From positions 1 through 15,790 of the forward strand of contig JAPKAJ010000023.1 of NCBI GenBank assembly GCA_028825345.1: a stretch of 15,790 bases of DNA, in the 5' to 3' direction. The DNA is from Arenicellales bacterium. GTDB lineage: Bacteria; Pseudomonadota; Gammaproteobacteria; Arenicellales; UBA868. A program made the position numbers and the translations under genes. Below the pieces are notes generated by a model. It worked only from the letters and a program-made list of their open reading frames with translations, did no database searches and was not told the DNA's origin. Shown piece by piece: positions 8,000-15,157 of the stretch. How positions within the stretch are numbered: the stretch's first letter is position 1; every line of letters begins with the position of its first letter.

Positions 8000-9073
8000 T
8001 TAGAAACGAATATGCGTAGACGCGTTGAGACTCGGACGCGAGCCACGCCAGTTATCGATATGGAACTTGGTAAACGGCAGCCCGGTCGCTTCAAAAAAGC
8101 GTGGCCAACCGATACGGTCGATCCAGTCATTGATGCGCTCCCAGTCCCGTGCGTCTTCCTTGTAAGCCTTGAGGATGCGCTTAACAATGGCAGTGGCTTC
8201 AGGCCAGCGCGGTGGGTTGTTAGGCACACCGGAGGCGACTAACTTTTGAAAACTTGGCTTGCTGCGTGCATTGGAGTGATTGCCGCCTACCCAGATCGCT
8301 AACTTGCTATGCTCAGGATCATTGATCTGCATCGGCGGACACGGTGGATAGCAGGCCCCGCAGCAGATGCATTTTTTCTCATCGACCTCTAAGGTAGGCT
8401 TGCCATTGACCTGTGCTGGGCGAATCGCAGCCACCGGGCAACGTGCCACTACTGAGGGTCTTTCGCAAACGTTAGCCACCAGGTCGTGATTAATCTTGGG
8501 TGGCTTGGTATGTTGCACGTTGATGGCGATATCTCCCTGACCGCCGCAGTTAATCTGGCAGCACGAAGTGGTGATATGGACCCGGTTGGGCATGTTACAG
8601 TTTTTGAACTCGTCAATGAGTTCATCCATCATAGCCTTGACCACGCCCGACGCATCAGTACCGGGTATGTCACAGTGCAACCAGCCCTGAGTGTGCGCGA
8701 TCATCGCCACTGAATTGCCAGTACCGCCGACCACGAAGCCGGCTTCTTCCAACGCGCTAATCAGCGGCTCGACCTTGATCTCGTCCGCCACCATGTACTC
8801 GATGTTGCTGCGGATAGTGAACCGCACATGGCCATCAGCATACTGATCGCCAATGTCGCATAATGTTCTCAGGGTAAAGACATCCAGAATACGCTGAGTT
8901 CCCGCCTTGACCGTCCACAGCGCGTCACCGCTTTGGGCAACGTGACGAAGCACCCCGGGACGGGGGTGGTCATGCCAACGCCACTGTCCAAAGTTCTTAA
9001 TCATCAGTGGGTGCATATACTGGAACCCATCAGGGCAGCCCGACTCAATCGGCCGGCGCATTTCCTTAGCCAT
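8000..9073 (-). CDS. dsrB: DsrB, beta subunit of reverse dissimilatory sulfite reductase
   Basis: This is a 357-residue protein and full length. It has the siroheme-region motif CCQINCGGQGD (residues 171-181), the substrate-channel segment RVHITTS just before it, and an inserted ferredoxin domain with CICCGACYPPC (235-245) plus Cys203/Cys212 nearby. Together with DsrA it forms the cytoplasmic alpha2beta2 enzyme that, in this pathway, oxidises DsrC-bound or sulfide-level sulfur to sulfite. The ATG at 9073 has GGAGAG a few bases upstream. It follows dsrA by 50 nt. All expected cluster ligands are present, so I expect an active subunit. Confidence 0.97.
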   Translation of the reverse strand: MAKEMRRPIESGCPDGFQYMHPLMIKNFGQWRWHDHPRPGVLRHVAQSGDALWTVKAGTQRILDVFTLRTLCDIGDQYADGHVRFTIRSNIEYMVADEIKVEPLISALEEAGFVVGGTGNSVAMIAHTQGWLHCDIPGTDASGVVKAMMDELIDEFKNCNMPNRVHITTSCCQINCGGQGDIAINVQHTKPPKINHDLVANVCERPSVVARCPVAAIRPAQVNGKPTLEVDEKKCICCGACYPPCPPMQINDPEHSKLAIWVGGNHSNARSKPSFQKLVASGVPNNPPRWPEATAIVKRILKAYKEDARDWERINDWIDRIGWPRFFEATGLPFTKFHIDNWRGSRPSLNASTHIRF

Positions 9074-9123
9074 TATTCTCTCCGGTAAACGTTCGAGGTT
9101 GTTTTGCGATCAGATTGGTCGGC

Positions 9124-10392
9124 TTAGCTGGCTGCTGACTGGCGATCTTCGGCCTGGCGTTCAAACCATTTAACCGCCTCTTCATCCCAGCCATCCATGC
9201 GCACATAAGAAGATTGGCGTGGGCTGGCAATCATGTGTGGATCGACGTCAATATCAATCCCTTCAAGGAAATTGACCAGACCGATGCGTTCGATCATCTC
9301 ACCGCAGCGTTCGTGCTCAAGGCCATTTTCTGCCCAGAAATCGATAGTGCTTTCCGCGATCTCGGTAATTCTCTCGTAGTCCTCTTCGGTTTCCAGCTTC
9401 ATAAACGGCACGATCACCGTGCCCATCAGGTCGCCGATCTTCAGCGTACGTTTTCCTCCCATGAGTATCGTTACGCCCTTGTCGTCTCCGGGCGACAGTG
9501 CTTTGGGAACGACGTTCAGACAATGCATACAACGCACGCAATTACGGTTGTCGATCTCAATTGAGTCATCATCTTTAAGGCTCATGCACCGAGTCGGGCA
9601 ACGGGTAATGATGTTGTCGATGGTGTGCTGACGACCTTTTTTCGCAACATAGGCTTTCCACGCTTCCTGGTCGACTTTCATGTCATCGCGCCAGGTTCCA
9701 ATTACCGCCATGTCAGCGCGCTCGATCGAGTTCATGCAATCGTTGGGACAACCTGACACCTTGAATTTGAATTTGTACGGCAGAGCTGGGCGATGCACGT
9801 CATCAGTGAAGTTATTAACCAGGGTTCGGTGAATCTTGTGCTCGTTGGCGCACGACTGTTCACAACGTGCACCGCCAACACAGGACATGGCGGTGCGCAC
9901 GCAGGGGCCGGCACCACCCAAGTCAAAACCATACTCATTGATATCGTCAAAGAAGTGCTGGGTTTTATCGGTGGTCGCACCAATAAACATGATGTTCCCG
10001 GTCTGGCCATGGAATGTCACCAGACCCGAACCCCATTTCTCCCAGCTGTTGGCTAACTGGCGAAGCATATCGGTGCTGTAGTGATTTCCAGCTGGCGGCT
10101 GGACCCGTAGGGTGTGAAACTCCCTGGACTCGGGGAACTGCTGGCCGACTTCTGAGAACCGCGGAATGATTCCGCCACCGTAACCGTAAACGCTTACCGT
10201 GCCTCCTTTCCAGTAACCCTTGCGGGTTTCGTAGGAGTGCTCGAGCTGGCCGAGTAAATCATTTGCCACCCCGTTAATACGTTCAGTAGGATGCTCGTCA
10301 CGCAGGCGCTTAATGCCAGAGACAAAACTCGGCCATGGGCCACTTTCCAGTTCGTCCAGCATCGGGGTTTCATGTTGCTTGTTATCAGCCAT
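9124..10392 (-). CDS. dsrA: DsrA, alpha subunit of reverse dissimilatory sulfite reductase
   Basis: This is a 422-residue protein. The siroheme-[4Fe-4S] ligands follow the C-x5-C...C-x3-C pattern: Cys171, Cys177, Cys215 and Cys219. The ferredoxin domain has CPTRC (265-269) and CVRCMHC (285-291). The start MADNKQHETPMLDELE at 10392 matches the usual N-terminus (short lead, then TPMLD and GPWPSF) and is preceded by AGGAG 10 nt upstream; the longer frame to 10482 adds sequence unlike DsrA. It is the first gene of the dsr operon and faces the divergent accessory cluster across a 388-nt spacer. Presence with dsrEFH and dsrL supports the oxidative rDsr type rather than the sulfate-reducing type; a tree would settle the clade. 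Confidence 0.97.
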   Translation of the reverse strand: MADNKQHETPMLDELESGPWPSFVSGIKRLRDEHPTERINGVANDLLGQLEHSYETRKGYWKGGTVSVYGYGGGIIPRFSEVGQQFPESREFHTLRVQPPAGNHYSTDMLRQLANSWEKWGSGLVTFHGQTGNIMFIGATTDKTQHFFDDINEYGFDLGGAGPCVRTAMSCVGGARCEQSCANEHKIHRTLVNNFTDDVHRPALPYKFKFKVSGCPNDCMNSIERADMAVIGTWRDDMKVDQEAWKAYVAKKGRQHTIDNIITRCPTRCMSLKDDDSIEIDNRNCVRCMHCLNVVPKALSPGDDKGVTILMGGKRTLKIGDLMGTVIVPFMKLETEEDYERITEIAESTIDFWAENGLEHERCGEMIERIGLVNFLEGIDIDVDPHMIASPRQSSYVRMDGWDEEAVKWFERQAEDRQSAAS

Positions 10393-10780
10393 AACAGGGC
10401 TACTCCTATTGCGTTTGTGACACCATACGGTGATAAGCGCCGTCTCGATGGTCGATTCGTTGGCTTGGTCTGTACTGCCCACGTGCAGAAGGTTTTACGA
10501 CACGAAGGCTCGTACCACGAGGGTGCTGATGTGGTTCCATTGTATGCACTGCCCGAGGTCACACCATTCCCCGGGAGGGTATGCCTCACAAAAATCCGCC
10601 TTATCCCCATGGGGATAGTATTTATCTTGCAGTGCACAAATTTCCCTTTAAACCACAGGTGCGATTTCTCCAAAAAACACCATGTATTCAGATGTTTAGT
10701 AGACCAACGCCGGTCACACAAAGCCAGCAAGTGCGTTTACTGACACCAAACCATCGATCCAAGCTTAGCGAAACAACCTT
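10393..10780. promoter_or_regulatory. Divergent intergenic region between dsrA and the accessory cluster
   Basis: This 388-nt spacer must hold the dsr promoter (minus strand) and the promoter of the plus-strand cluster. Open frames cross it but none has a recognisable protein. I see the dsrA ribosome site AGGAG (about 10403-10407) and a perfect palindrome at 10602-10617. A possible minus-strand -10 box TACTAT (10615-10620) overlaps the palindrome but has no convincing -35 partner. No clear sigma-70 promoter stands out for the plus-strand direction. Exact transcription starts cannot be set from the sequence. Confidence 0.6.
10602..10617. promoter_or_regulatory. Perfect 16-bp palindrome, candidate operator
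   Basis: TATCCCCATGGGGATA equals its own reverse complement. It lies 210 nt from the dsrA start and 164 nt from the TTG of the oxygenase gene, so it could serve both directions. A symmetric site of this size fits a dimeric transcription factor. The palindrome is directly visible; the operator role is inferred. Confidence 0.5.
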
Positions 10781-11788
10781 TTGGGAGAGTTTGCGCCGTC
10801 GCGTCAAAGGCTAGAATTTGGCTCCGCTTCTGCTATCCCGTCGGCATACCACGCACCTTTGCATATCTTCGAATCCCAAATCACCCGAGCTGCCAGAACT
10901 CAATCTGGGATACCAGCACACCTGAGGGAGGGCAATTTCTCACGTTGGTGGGATGATCGTCTGGCACGGTACCAGCGAGTGATTGAAGACCTTAGCGTCG
11001 AGATTGCTGATCCTTTGAAACTCAGTGCTAACGAACGTCACGCCCTGGCCGTGCGGGTACGCGATACCAACATGGCCGTCTATCGATGTCGCCAACCAGA
11101 AAATGTTGACCGCGCGGCCATGCAGGCACTGACATCGCAACTTGGCCTGGGAAAACCAGACAGTAACCTGTGCGCCGCCGATGACGGCCTGAGCGAACTC
11201 GAAGTCAATCATAGCTCCACGCATCAGCGCTATATTCCCTACAGCAACCGTCCGATGGGCTGGCATACTGATGGCTACTACCATACGCCAGAACGCACCA
11301 TCCGGGCCATGGCGCTGCATTGTGTTCGCCCGGCCATGAGCGGCGGCACACTTCAGGTCATTGATCACGAAATCGTATTTGGTCTGCTACACCGTTGTGA
11401 TCCTCGATACACCGCGGCACTCAGCCAGTCAGACACAATGACCATACCTGAAAATGAAACAGCCGGGCCTGGCGTGCGTGCCAGCGTGAGCGGGCCGGTT
11501 TTTTCTCATGAAGGTGATGTACTGCAAATGCGCTATAGCGCACGCAAGCGCAACATTATCTGGAAAAGCGATCCCGTGGTTCATGAGGCCATCGCGGCAC
11601 TGCAAGAAATTCTGAATTCATGCGCTGATCTGGCTGTATCTCATCGGCTGTTACCGGGCGAAGGGCTGGTATGTAACAACGTGCCACATCGACGTGATGG
11701 ATTTACCGACTCGTCACAGCCCGGGTGTGCCCGCCTGATCTACCGCGGGCGCTACACCCAGGCACTAACTACAATGGTTCTAAGGTAA
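10781..11788 (+). CDS. TauD/TfdA-like Fe(II)/2-oxoglutarate dioxygenase
   Basis: This frame of about 335 residues has the metal-binding facial triad of the TauD/TfdA superfamily: His162 and Asp164 in GWHTDGYY, and a distal His303 in NNVPHRRDGF. The downstream Arg318 or Arg322 (ARLIYRGRY) is the expected 2-oxoglutarate carboxylate clamp. Such enzymes hydroxylate small substrates with oxygen, and some release sulfite from sulfonates. The substrate here is unknown, and no taurine transport gene is nearby. The start is uncertain: there is no ATG before residue 98, the frame opens at a TTG (10781) without a good ribosome site, and another TTG lies near 10853-10855. It heads the plus-strand cluster, 7 nt before the next gene. 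The link to sulfur oxidation is contextual. Confidence 0.8.
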   Translation: MGEFAPSRQRLEFGSASAIPSAYHAPLHIFESQITRAARTQSGIPAHLREGNFSRWWDDRLARYQRVIEDLSVEIADPLKLSANERHALAVRVRDTNMAVYRCRQPENVDRAAMQALTSQLGLGKPDSNLCAADDGLSELEVNHSSTHQRYIPYSNRPMGWHTDGYYHTPERTIRAMALHCVRPAMSGGTLQVIDHEIVFGLLHRCDPRYTAALSQSDTMTIPENETAGPGVRASVSGPVFSHEGDVLQMRYSARKRNIIWKSDPVVHEAIAALQEILNSCADLAVSHRLLPGEGLVCNNVPHRRDGFTDSSQPGCARLIYRGRYTQALTTMVLR

Positions 11789-11795
11789 ATGCCCC

Positions 11796-12008
11796 ATGCT
11801 CTGGATCAGTGAACTCATGCTGCAGAACCAGCCTACCTCTTTCGAGCATCTGATTGCACTGGTACGTGAAAAAGCACGCAGTGGCGAGTGCTTCTTGCGT
11901 ATGGATGTCAAACCGCCCTACCCCGACACGCCGGATAACTGGGAAGACCAGGTCGAGAGCGCATTCACTGCGGCACTCGATGCCGGCACCGGCAAGACAC
12001 GGCCATGA
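11796..12008 (+). CDS. Small acidic protein of unknown function in dsr accessory cluster
   Basis: I do not recognise this 70-residue protein. It is acidic overall, has one cysteine (Cys32), a predicted amphipathic helix at about residues 15-30, and a proline-rich turn (KPPYPDTPDNWED). There is no signal peptide or membrane segment. The start is reasonable: ATG with AAGG (about 11783-11786) upstream, 7 nt after the oxygenase stop. Its stop overlaps the next start in an ATGA arrangement (12005-12008), so it is probably a real gene translated together with its neighbour. A small adaptor or partner of the oxygenase or of the next protein is a guess only. Confidence 0.65.
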   Translation: MLWISELMLQNQPTSFEHLIALVREKARSGECFLRMDVKPPYPDTPDNWEDQVESAFTAALDAGTGKTRP

Positions 12009-12709
12009 AACACTTAGGGACGGATTTCGACCTCGGCGCGGAGTCAGGTGAAGATGCTGGCGCATCCGCCGATGCATTACAGGCACAGCTTAGCGCTGTG
12101 CGCGACCGCCTAAAAGAAAGCGAGGTCGCAATCGACTCGCCACAATGGTGTGAACTGGCACTGCAGGAGGGCCGACTGCTGGTCAACCTGGACGAAGGCG
12201 CACAAGCCTGGCTCAGCGCGCAACGTTGTTTCAAACAGTTTTGCACCGCCGGGGTCTGGGCGCAAGCCGCTGAAGCCGCCCGGGTGATGTTCCAGTCCGG
12301 TGAACCCGATGCACTGGTCGCACTGGGGCACGCTGTCTGGCTCGCAGTCACCTTTCCTGTCGAGCCGGAGTTGTCGGTTGCCCTGCTTCAGGACATCGTC
12401 GATGAGACGCCGGATGATTCAGATGGCGCAGCCGTGGCAGCAGCCACTGCCGCCTACGTCGTGGATCTTCGAGCGCAGGGTAACAAACGCGAATCTCTAT
12501 CCTTCTTTGCCAACCAACTGCTGGGCACCGTCGCACGGCGACACAGCGGTATAGAAAAACAGGAAGATTTCGAGCAATGGATTCAGCGCCTGGAACTTGA
12601 TGATCCAGCACAGTTCCTGCCGCGCCTACGCAATGTGGTGGACGTACTGGTACAGGATAACTGGTGGATAGATCGCGATCTCATCCAAGCCTCGCTGCCC
12701 ATACAATGA
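12005..12709 (+). CDS. Unrecognised alpha-helical protein, possibly repeat-like
   Basis: This 234-residue soluble protein has no family I can name. After an acidic, low-complexity lead (about residues 1-25) it is almost all predicted helix, with alternating Ala/Leu-rich segments (AQAWLSAQRCFKQF, WAQAAEAARVMF, AVWLAVTF) that recall TPR-like helical hairpins; no clear repeat consensus is visible. Two cysteines near residues 77 and 82 do not form a known motif. It shares ATGA overlaps with both the upstream 70-residue gene and the downstream Cas6-like gene, so the three are probably translationally coupled and produced in fixed ratio. A scaffold or partner of the Cas6-like protein is an inference from this arrangement. 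Confidence 0.75.
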   Translation: MKHLGTDFDLGAESGEDAGASADALQAQLSAVRDRLKESEVAIDSPQWCELALQEGRLLVNLDEGAQAWLSAQRCFKQFCTAGVWAQAAEAARVMFQSGEPDALVALGHAVWLAVTFPVEPELSVALLQDIVDETPDDSDGAAVAAATAAYVVDLRAQGNKRESLSFFANQLLGTVARRHSGIEKQEDFEQWIQRLELDDPAQFLPRLRNVVDVLVQDNWWIDRDLIQASLPIQ

Positions 12710-13425
12710 CAACGATCATGGAAACCTCCAACTATTGGCACGAGATCCCAACCCAAGCTGCGACGCCCGATATCGATCCTGTTGTTGACCTGGTGTTTGC
12801 TATCCGTGGCCGGCAGATTCCAGCCGATCACGCCTGGCCTCTGTCCGAGGCTATCACCCAGGTTCTGCCCTGGCTGGAACAGCAAGAACAGGCTGGCATT
12901 CACTTGATTCACGGAGCCCAGTCGAGTAATGGCTGGCAACAACCTTCAGACGACGGTACTATTGAACTGTCAGCCAGAACGCGCTTCGTACTGCGCATTC
13001 CCTCTGCGAGCGTGGATGCCGCCAGAGTTCTGACCGGGCAAACACTGGACATCTCGGGCTATTCCATCGACCTGTTGCAGGCCCGTGTGCGAGCGCTGCT
13101 GCCGCTCACAACGGTTCTCGCCCGCCATGTCCGTGGAAGCGATTCCAGCGACACTGAAAGCGCCTTCCTCGAGGACGCAGTAAACTGGCTTTCCGATCTG
13201 TCTATTACCCCACGCAAAATGCTGTGCGGTCGCGTCCATCGCTTGAACACTCCTCAAGGCGCGATCCTTACCCGAAGTCTGCTGTTGGCCGAACTGACCC
13301 CTGGGGAATCTGCGACATTGCAACAACAGGGCCTGGGTCAGGGGCGGCTGATGGGTTTCGGTCTATTTATGCCATACAAGAGTATTGATGCGGTATACGA
13401 GGCGCGGCCAAACATCAACGATTAG
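12706..13425 (+). CDS. Cas6/Cmx6-like protein (CRISPR RNA endonuclease family)
   Basis: This 239-residue protein resembles the Cas6/Cmx6 (MYXAN-type) family. The N-terminal block DLVFAIRGRQIPADHAWPL (residues 28-46) matches the first ferredoxin-like fold. AGIHLIHG (63-70) follows the first helix, and RTRFVLRIPS is a later strand. The C-terminal glycine-rich loop QGLGQGRLMGFGLFMP (208-223) is the characteristic Cas6 signature that contacts RNA. His42, His66 and His69 are candidate catalytic residues, but I cannot say which, if any, is used. Cas6 proteins normally cut CRISPR precursor RNA at a stem-loop; no CRISPR array or other cas gene is visible here. The ATG at 12706 overlaps the upstream stop (ATGA). 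An ATG at 12718 is an alternative. The recognition is from memory of the family, not a search. Confidence 0.75.
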   Translation: MTTIMETSNYWHEIPTQAATPDIDPVVDLVFAIRGRQIPADHAWPLSEAITQVLPWLEQQEQAGIHLIHGAQSSNGWQQPSDDGTIELSARTRFVLRIPSASVDAARVLTGQTLDISGYSIDLLQARVRALLPLTTVLARHVRGSDSSDTESAFLEDAVNWLSDLSITPRKMLCGRVHRLNTPQGAILTRSLLLAELTPGESATLQQQGLGQGRLMGFGLFMPYKSIDAVYEARPNIND

Positions 13426-13465
13426 GGAAAAACTGAGTTGAACAAAATACGAAACGGAGTACGAC

Positions 13466-13804
13466 ATGCCGATTGAAGTGGATGGAAAAATTATTGCCAC
13501 AACCGCGAATGCCTTTCTCGAAGACCCTGATGAGTGGAGTAAAACGGTCGCCGAGACTATGGCAGCGGCGGAAGGGCTGGAGTTGACTGCGCAACACTGG
13601 GATGTCATCGATTATCTGCGTAAGGAATATTTCGAGAATAACGGCCATCAGCCGAATAACCGCACCCTGCTTAAAGAGATGGGTGGACTCTGGGGGCATA
13701 AAGTCAATAATAAGGAGTTGTTTGACCTTTTCCCCGGCAATCCGAGTAAGCAGGCTGGCCGCTTGTCAGGGCTCCCAGAAAGCATGCGCAAAGGTGGCTA
13801 CTGA
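13466..13804 (+). CDS. DsrC/TusE-family paralogue lacking all cysteines
   Basis: This 112-residue protein is clearly homologous to DsrC: MPIEVDGK start, QHWDVIDYLRKEYFE helix, and an end GNPSKQAGRLSGLP that aligns with DsrC's KQACKYAGLP. The position of the first redox cysteine is Gly98, the C-terminal tail ends KGGY, and the whole protein contains no cysteine. It therefore cannot carry sulfur as DsrC does. Cysteine-less DsrC paralogues have been described and proposed to be regulatory. It has a good ribosome site (GGAG at 13456-13459, 6 nt before ATG) and lies 40 nt after the Cas6-like gene. A regulatory or competitor role with the accessory cluster is inferred. Confidence 0.9.
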   Translation: MPIEVDGKIIATTANAFLEDPDEWSKTVAETMAAAEGLELTAQHWDVIDYLRKEYFENNGHQPNNRTLLKEMGGLWGHKVNNKELFDLFPGNPSKQAGRLSGLPESMRKGGY

Positions 13805-13818
13805 CAGGCCCTGGCCTG
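13805..13818 (+). other. Short stem-loop directly after the DsrC-paralogue stop
   Basis: CAGGCC and GGCCTG flank a 2-nt centre, or a 5-bp stem with a 4-nt loop, starting at the first base after the stop codon. No T-run follows, so it is not a classical terminator. It mirrors the hairpin that follows dsrC on the other strand. Confidence 0.35.
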
Positions 13819-13873
13819 ATTGAATGACCCAGACCCCAGAGAATTTATTACCGACATTTCGAGGACACAACCG

Positions 13874-14077
13874 ATGAGCGAAAAACAAGAACTGATCCGC
13901 AAAATGATACAAATGCAGCGTGAGTTCATAGCCCAGGAACAGCAGGGCGGTATCGAGCAGAAAGATTATTTTCTCCCAGAGAATAATCAAAGCCTCTCAG
14001 GCTACCGTGAGTCTTACGCAAAGGTAGCCGCGCGCGTCATCGATCTGGCACACGAGGAAAAAGGCTCTCGCCGCTGA
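13874..14077 (+). CDS. Small charged helical protein of unknown function
   Basis: I do not recognise this 67-residue protein. It is highly charged and probably mostly helical: a first helix KQELIRKMIQMQREFIAQEQ, a glycine break, the segment QKDYFLPENN, and a second helix ESYAKVAARVIDLAHEE. There are no cysteines and no membrane segment. The start at 13874 has GAGGA (13861-13865) 8 nt upstream, better than the longer reading from 13820, which would begin just past the preceding hairpin. It lies 69 nt after the DsrC paralogue and closes the plus-strand cluster. A helper or partner of the paralogue is conceivable but unsupported beyond position. Confidence 0.7.
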   Translation: MSEKQELIRKMIQMQREFIAQEQQGGIEQKDYFLPENNQSLSGYRESYAKVAARVIDLAHEEKGSRR

Positions 14078-14085
14078 CAGCGGCG
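14069..14085. terminator. Possible hairpin terminator between convergent genes
   Basis: CGCCGCT, loop gac, AGCGGCG forms a 7-bp stem that includes the stop codon of the 67-residue gene. No T-run follows on either side. It lies just before the convergent end of the next gene, so a weak or Rho-assisted stop is possible. Confidence 0.35.
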
Positions 14086-14113
14086 GCGGACTGTTGGTGC
14101 GGGCCCGAAAATC

Positions 14114-15157
14114 CTAAAGCGCGAGTTGCTCGGCCAGGCCGGCGATAGACTCACCCGCATCTGCACCCTGGCTACGATAGGCGCTGAGAATCGCGTTAGC
14201 ACCGGCGCGCCAGTGGCCCTGGCCCTGGCGAACCGCCTGCTTAAGTAACGCGCGGTTGCCATCGCCCAGCCAGTCCTGATAGGCATTGTACAAAGCCGGA
14301 AATAACTGCTTGCGCGCGGGCGTCATACTGGCAAAGTAAAAATGCAGCGGTGCCTGTTCCTCCTGTGCTAACAAGGCCGGCAATACCGTAACACAATCAG
14401 CCAGGTGATCGCGCACAGCGCGTGCCAATACCTCTGCAACACTTGGGCCCAGTGCCTGCAGCATGCGCTCCCAGTCGTCCCCAAGCCATCGCCCACACAC
14501 CAGTTCGCCCAGTTCATGCAGGATGACCGTTTCGGTAAATTCATCAGTCATGCGCTGTAACGCAGTTTCAGCGTCACCAGCGAAGCCATAGCAGTCCAGC
14601 ACTCGTGACATGGCATTGCGCGGTTTTTTCCAGCGCCATTCATCAATCATTTCCCACAGGACGCGCCGCAAAGACTCCCGGCGTATCCAGATCACATCGC
14701 CGCGAGTCATCGCCGGAGGCGCCATTAACTCACGCACCAGTTCAGCCCCGGTTTGAAACAAGCGATAGCCTTCTCCATTTTCTACTCGGATTAGTTCTCC
14801 GATAAAAAATACCGGTTTACCCAAGCGGCCAAGCCCTGCGCTGTAACAATAACCACGCGGAACCAACCAATCATTGACGGTGTCTGCATCAAAAGGATCA
14901 ACTCGGTGTCCGAATATTGGCAGCTCTTGATAATCTGCCTGTTGCAGGCCCGCCCACTGCTGTTCTCGTGCGTCGACCCACTCGCCCACCTCGGCCGCAC
15001 CCAGCACGACCTCTAACCCAAGCCGCTGGTGCCAGCGGCAATACTCACGCATATGCATCAGATATATGCACAAGGTATAACTGCCCGCATGCTGCGCATC
15101 CGAAACATCGCAGTTGTACTGTACAGCGCGCAATAATGACTGTGGCAAGGCCGGCAT
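14114..15157 (-). CDS. Sfum_1244-family protein of unknown function
   Basis: This 347-residue soluble protein resembles the Sfum_1244 family. The N-terminal part has LLRAVQYNCDVSDAQHAGSYTLCIYLMKMRE-like sequence (here YLMHMREY), and a central block has FDADTVNDWL and LGRLGKPVFFIGEL. The late region (about residues 210-265) has VILHELGELVCG, a HExxE-like arrangement that could bind metal, then RAVRDHLADCVTVLPALL and LHFYFASMTPARKQLFPALY. Metal binding is unproven and the function of the family is not known to me. The ATG at 15157 with AAGG 8 nt upstream is chosen; a frame open to 15322 would overlap the divergent gene and has no family-like sequence. It is convergent with the plus-strand cluster. 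Confidence 0.75.
   Translation of the reverse strand: MPALPQSLLRAVQYNCDVSDAQHAGSYTLCIYLMHMREYCRWHQRLGLEVVLGAAEVGEWVDAREQQWAGLQQADYQELPIFGHRVDPFDADTVNDWLVPRGYCYSAGLGRLGKPVFFIGELIRVENGEGYRLFQTGAELVRELMAPPAMTRGDVIWIRRESLRRVLWEMIDEWRWKKPRNAMSRVLDCYGFAGDAETALQRMTDEFTETVILHELGELVCGRWLGDDWERMLQALGPSVAEVLARAVRDHLADCVTVLPALLAQEEQAPLHFYFASMTPARKQLFPALYNAYQDWLGDGNRALLKQAVRQGQGHWRAGANAILSAYRSQGADAGESIAGLAEQLAL

Noticed and set aside
10291..10743. 150-residue plus-strand frame covering the dsrA 5' end and the intergenic region
   Set aside because: It is antisense to the well-supported start of dsrA and has no recognisable protein pattern.
10581..10814. 77-residue plus-strand frame overlapping the oxygenase start
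   Set aside because: Low-complexity, no domain, in another frame from the oxygenase and crossing the palindrome; I considered a frameshifted N-terminus but it lacks TauD-like sequence.
11965..12351. 128-residue minus-strand frame rich in Ser, Ala and Cys
   Set aside because: Composition typical of an antisense shadow of the coding plus strand at 12005-12709.
12706..13425. A complete CRISPR-Cas locus
   Set aside because: No repeat-spacer array, and no Cas3, Cas5, Cas7, Cas1 or Cas2 sequence is visible; only the Cas6-like gene is present.
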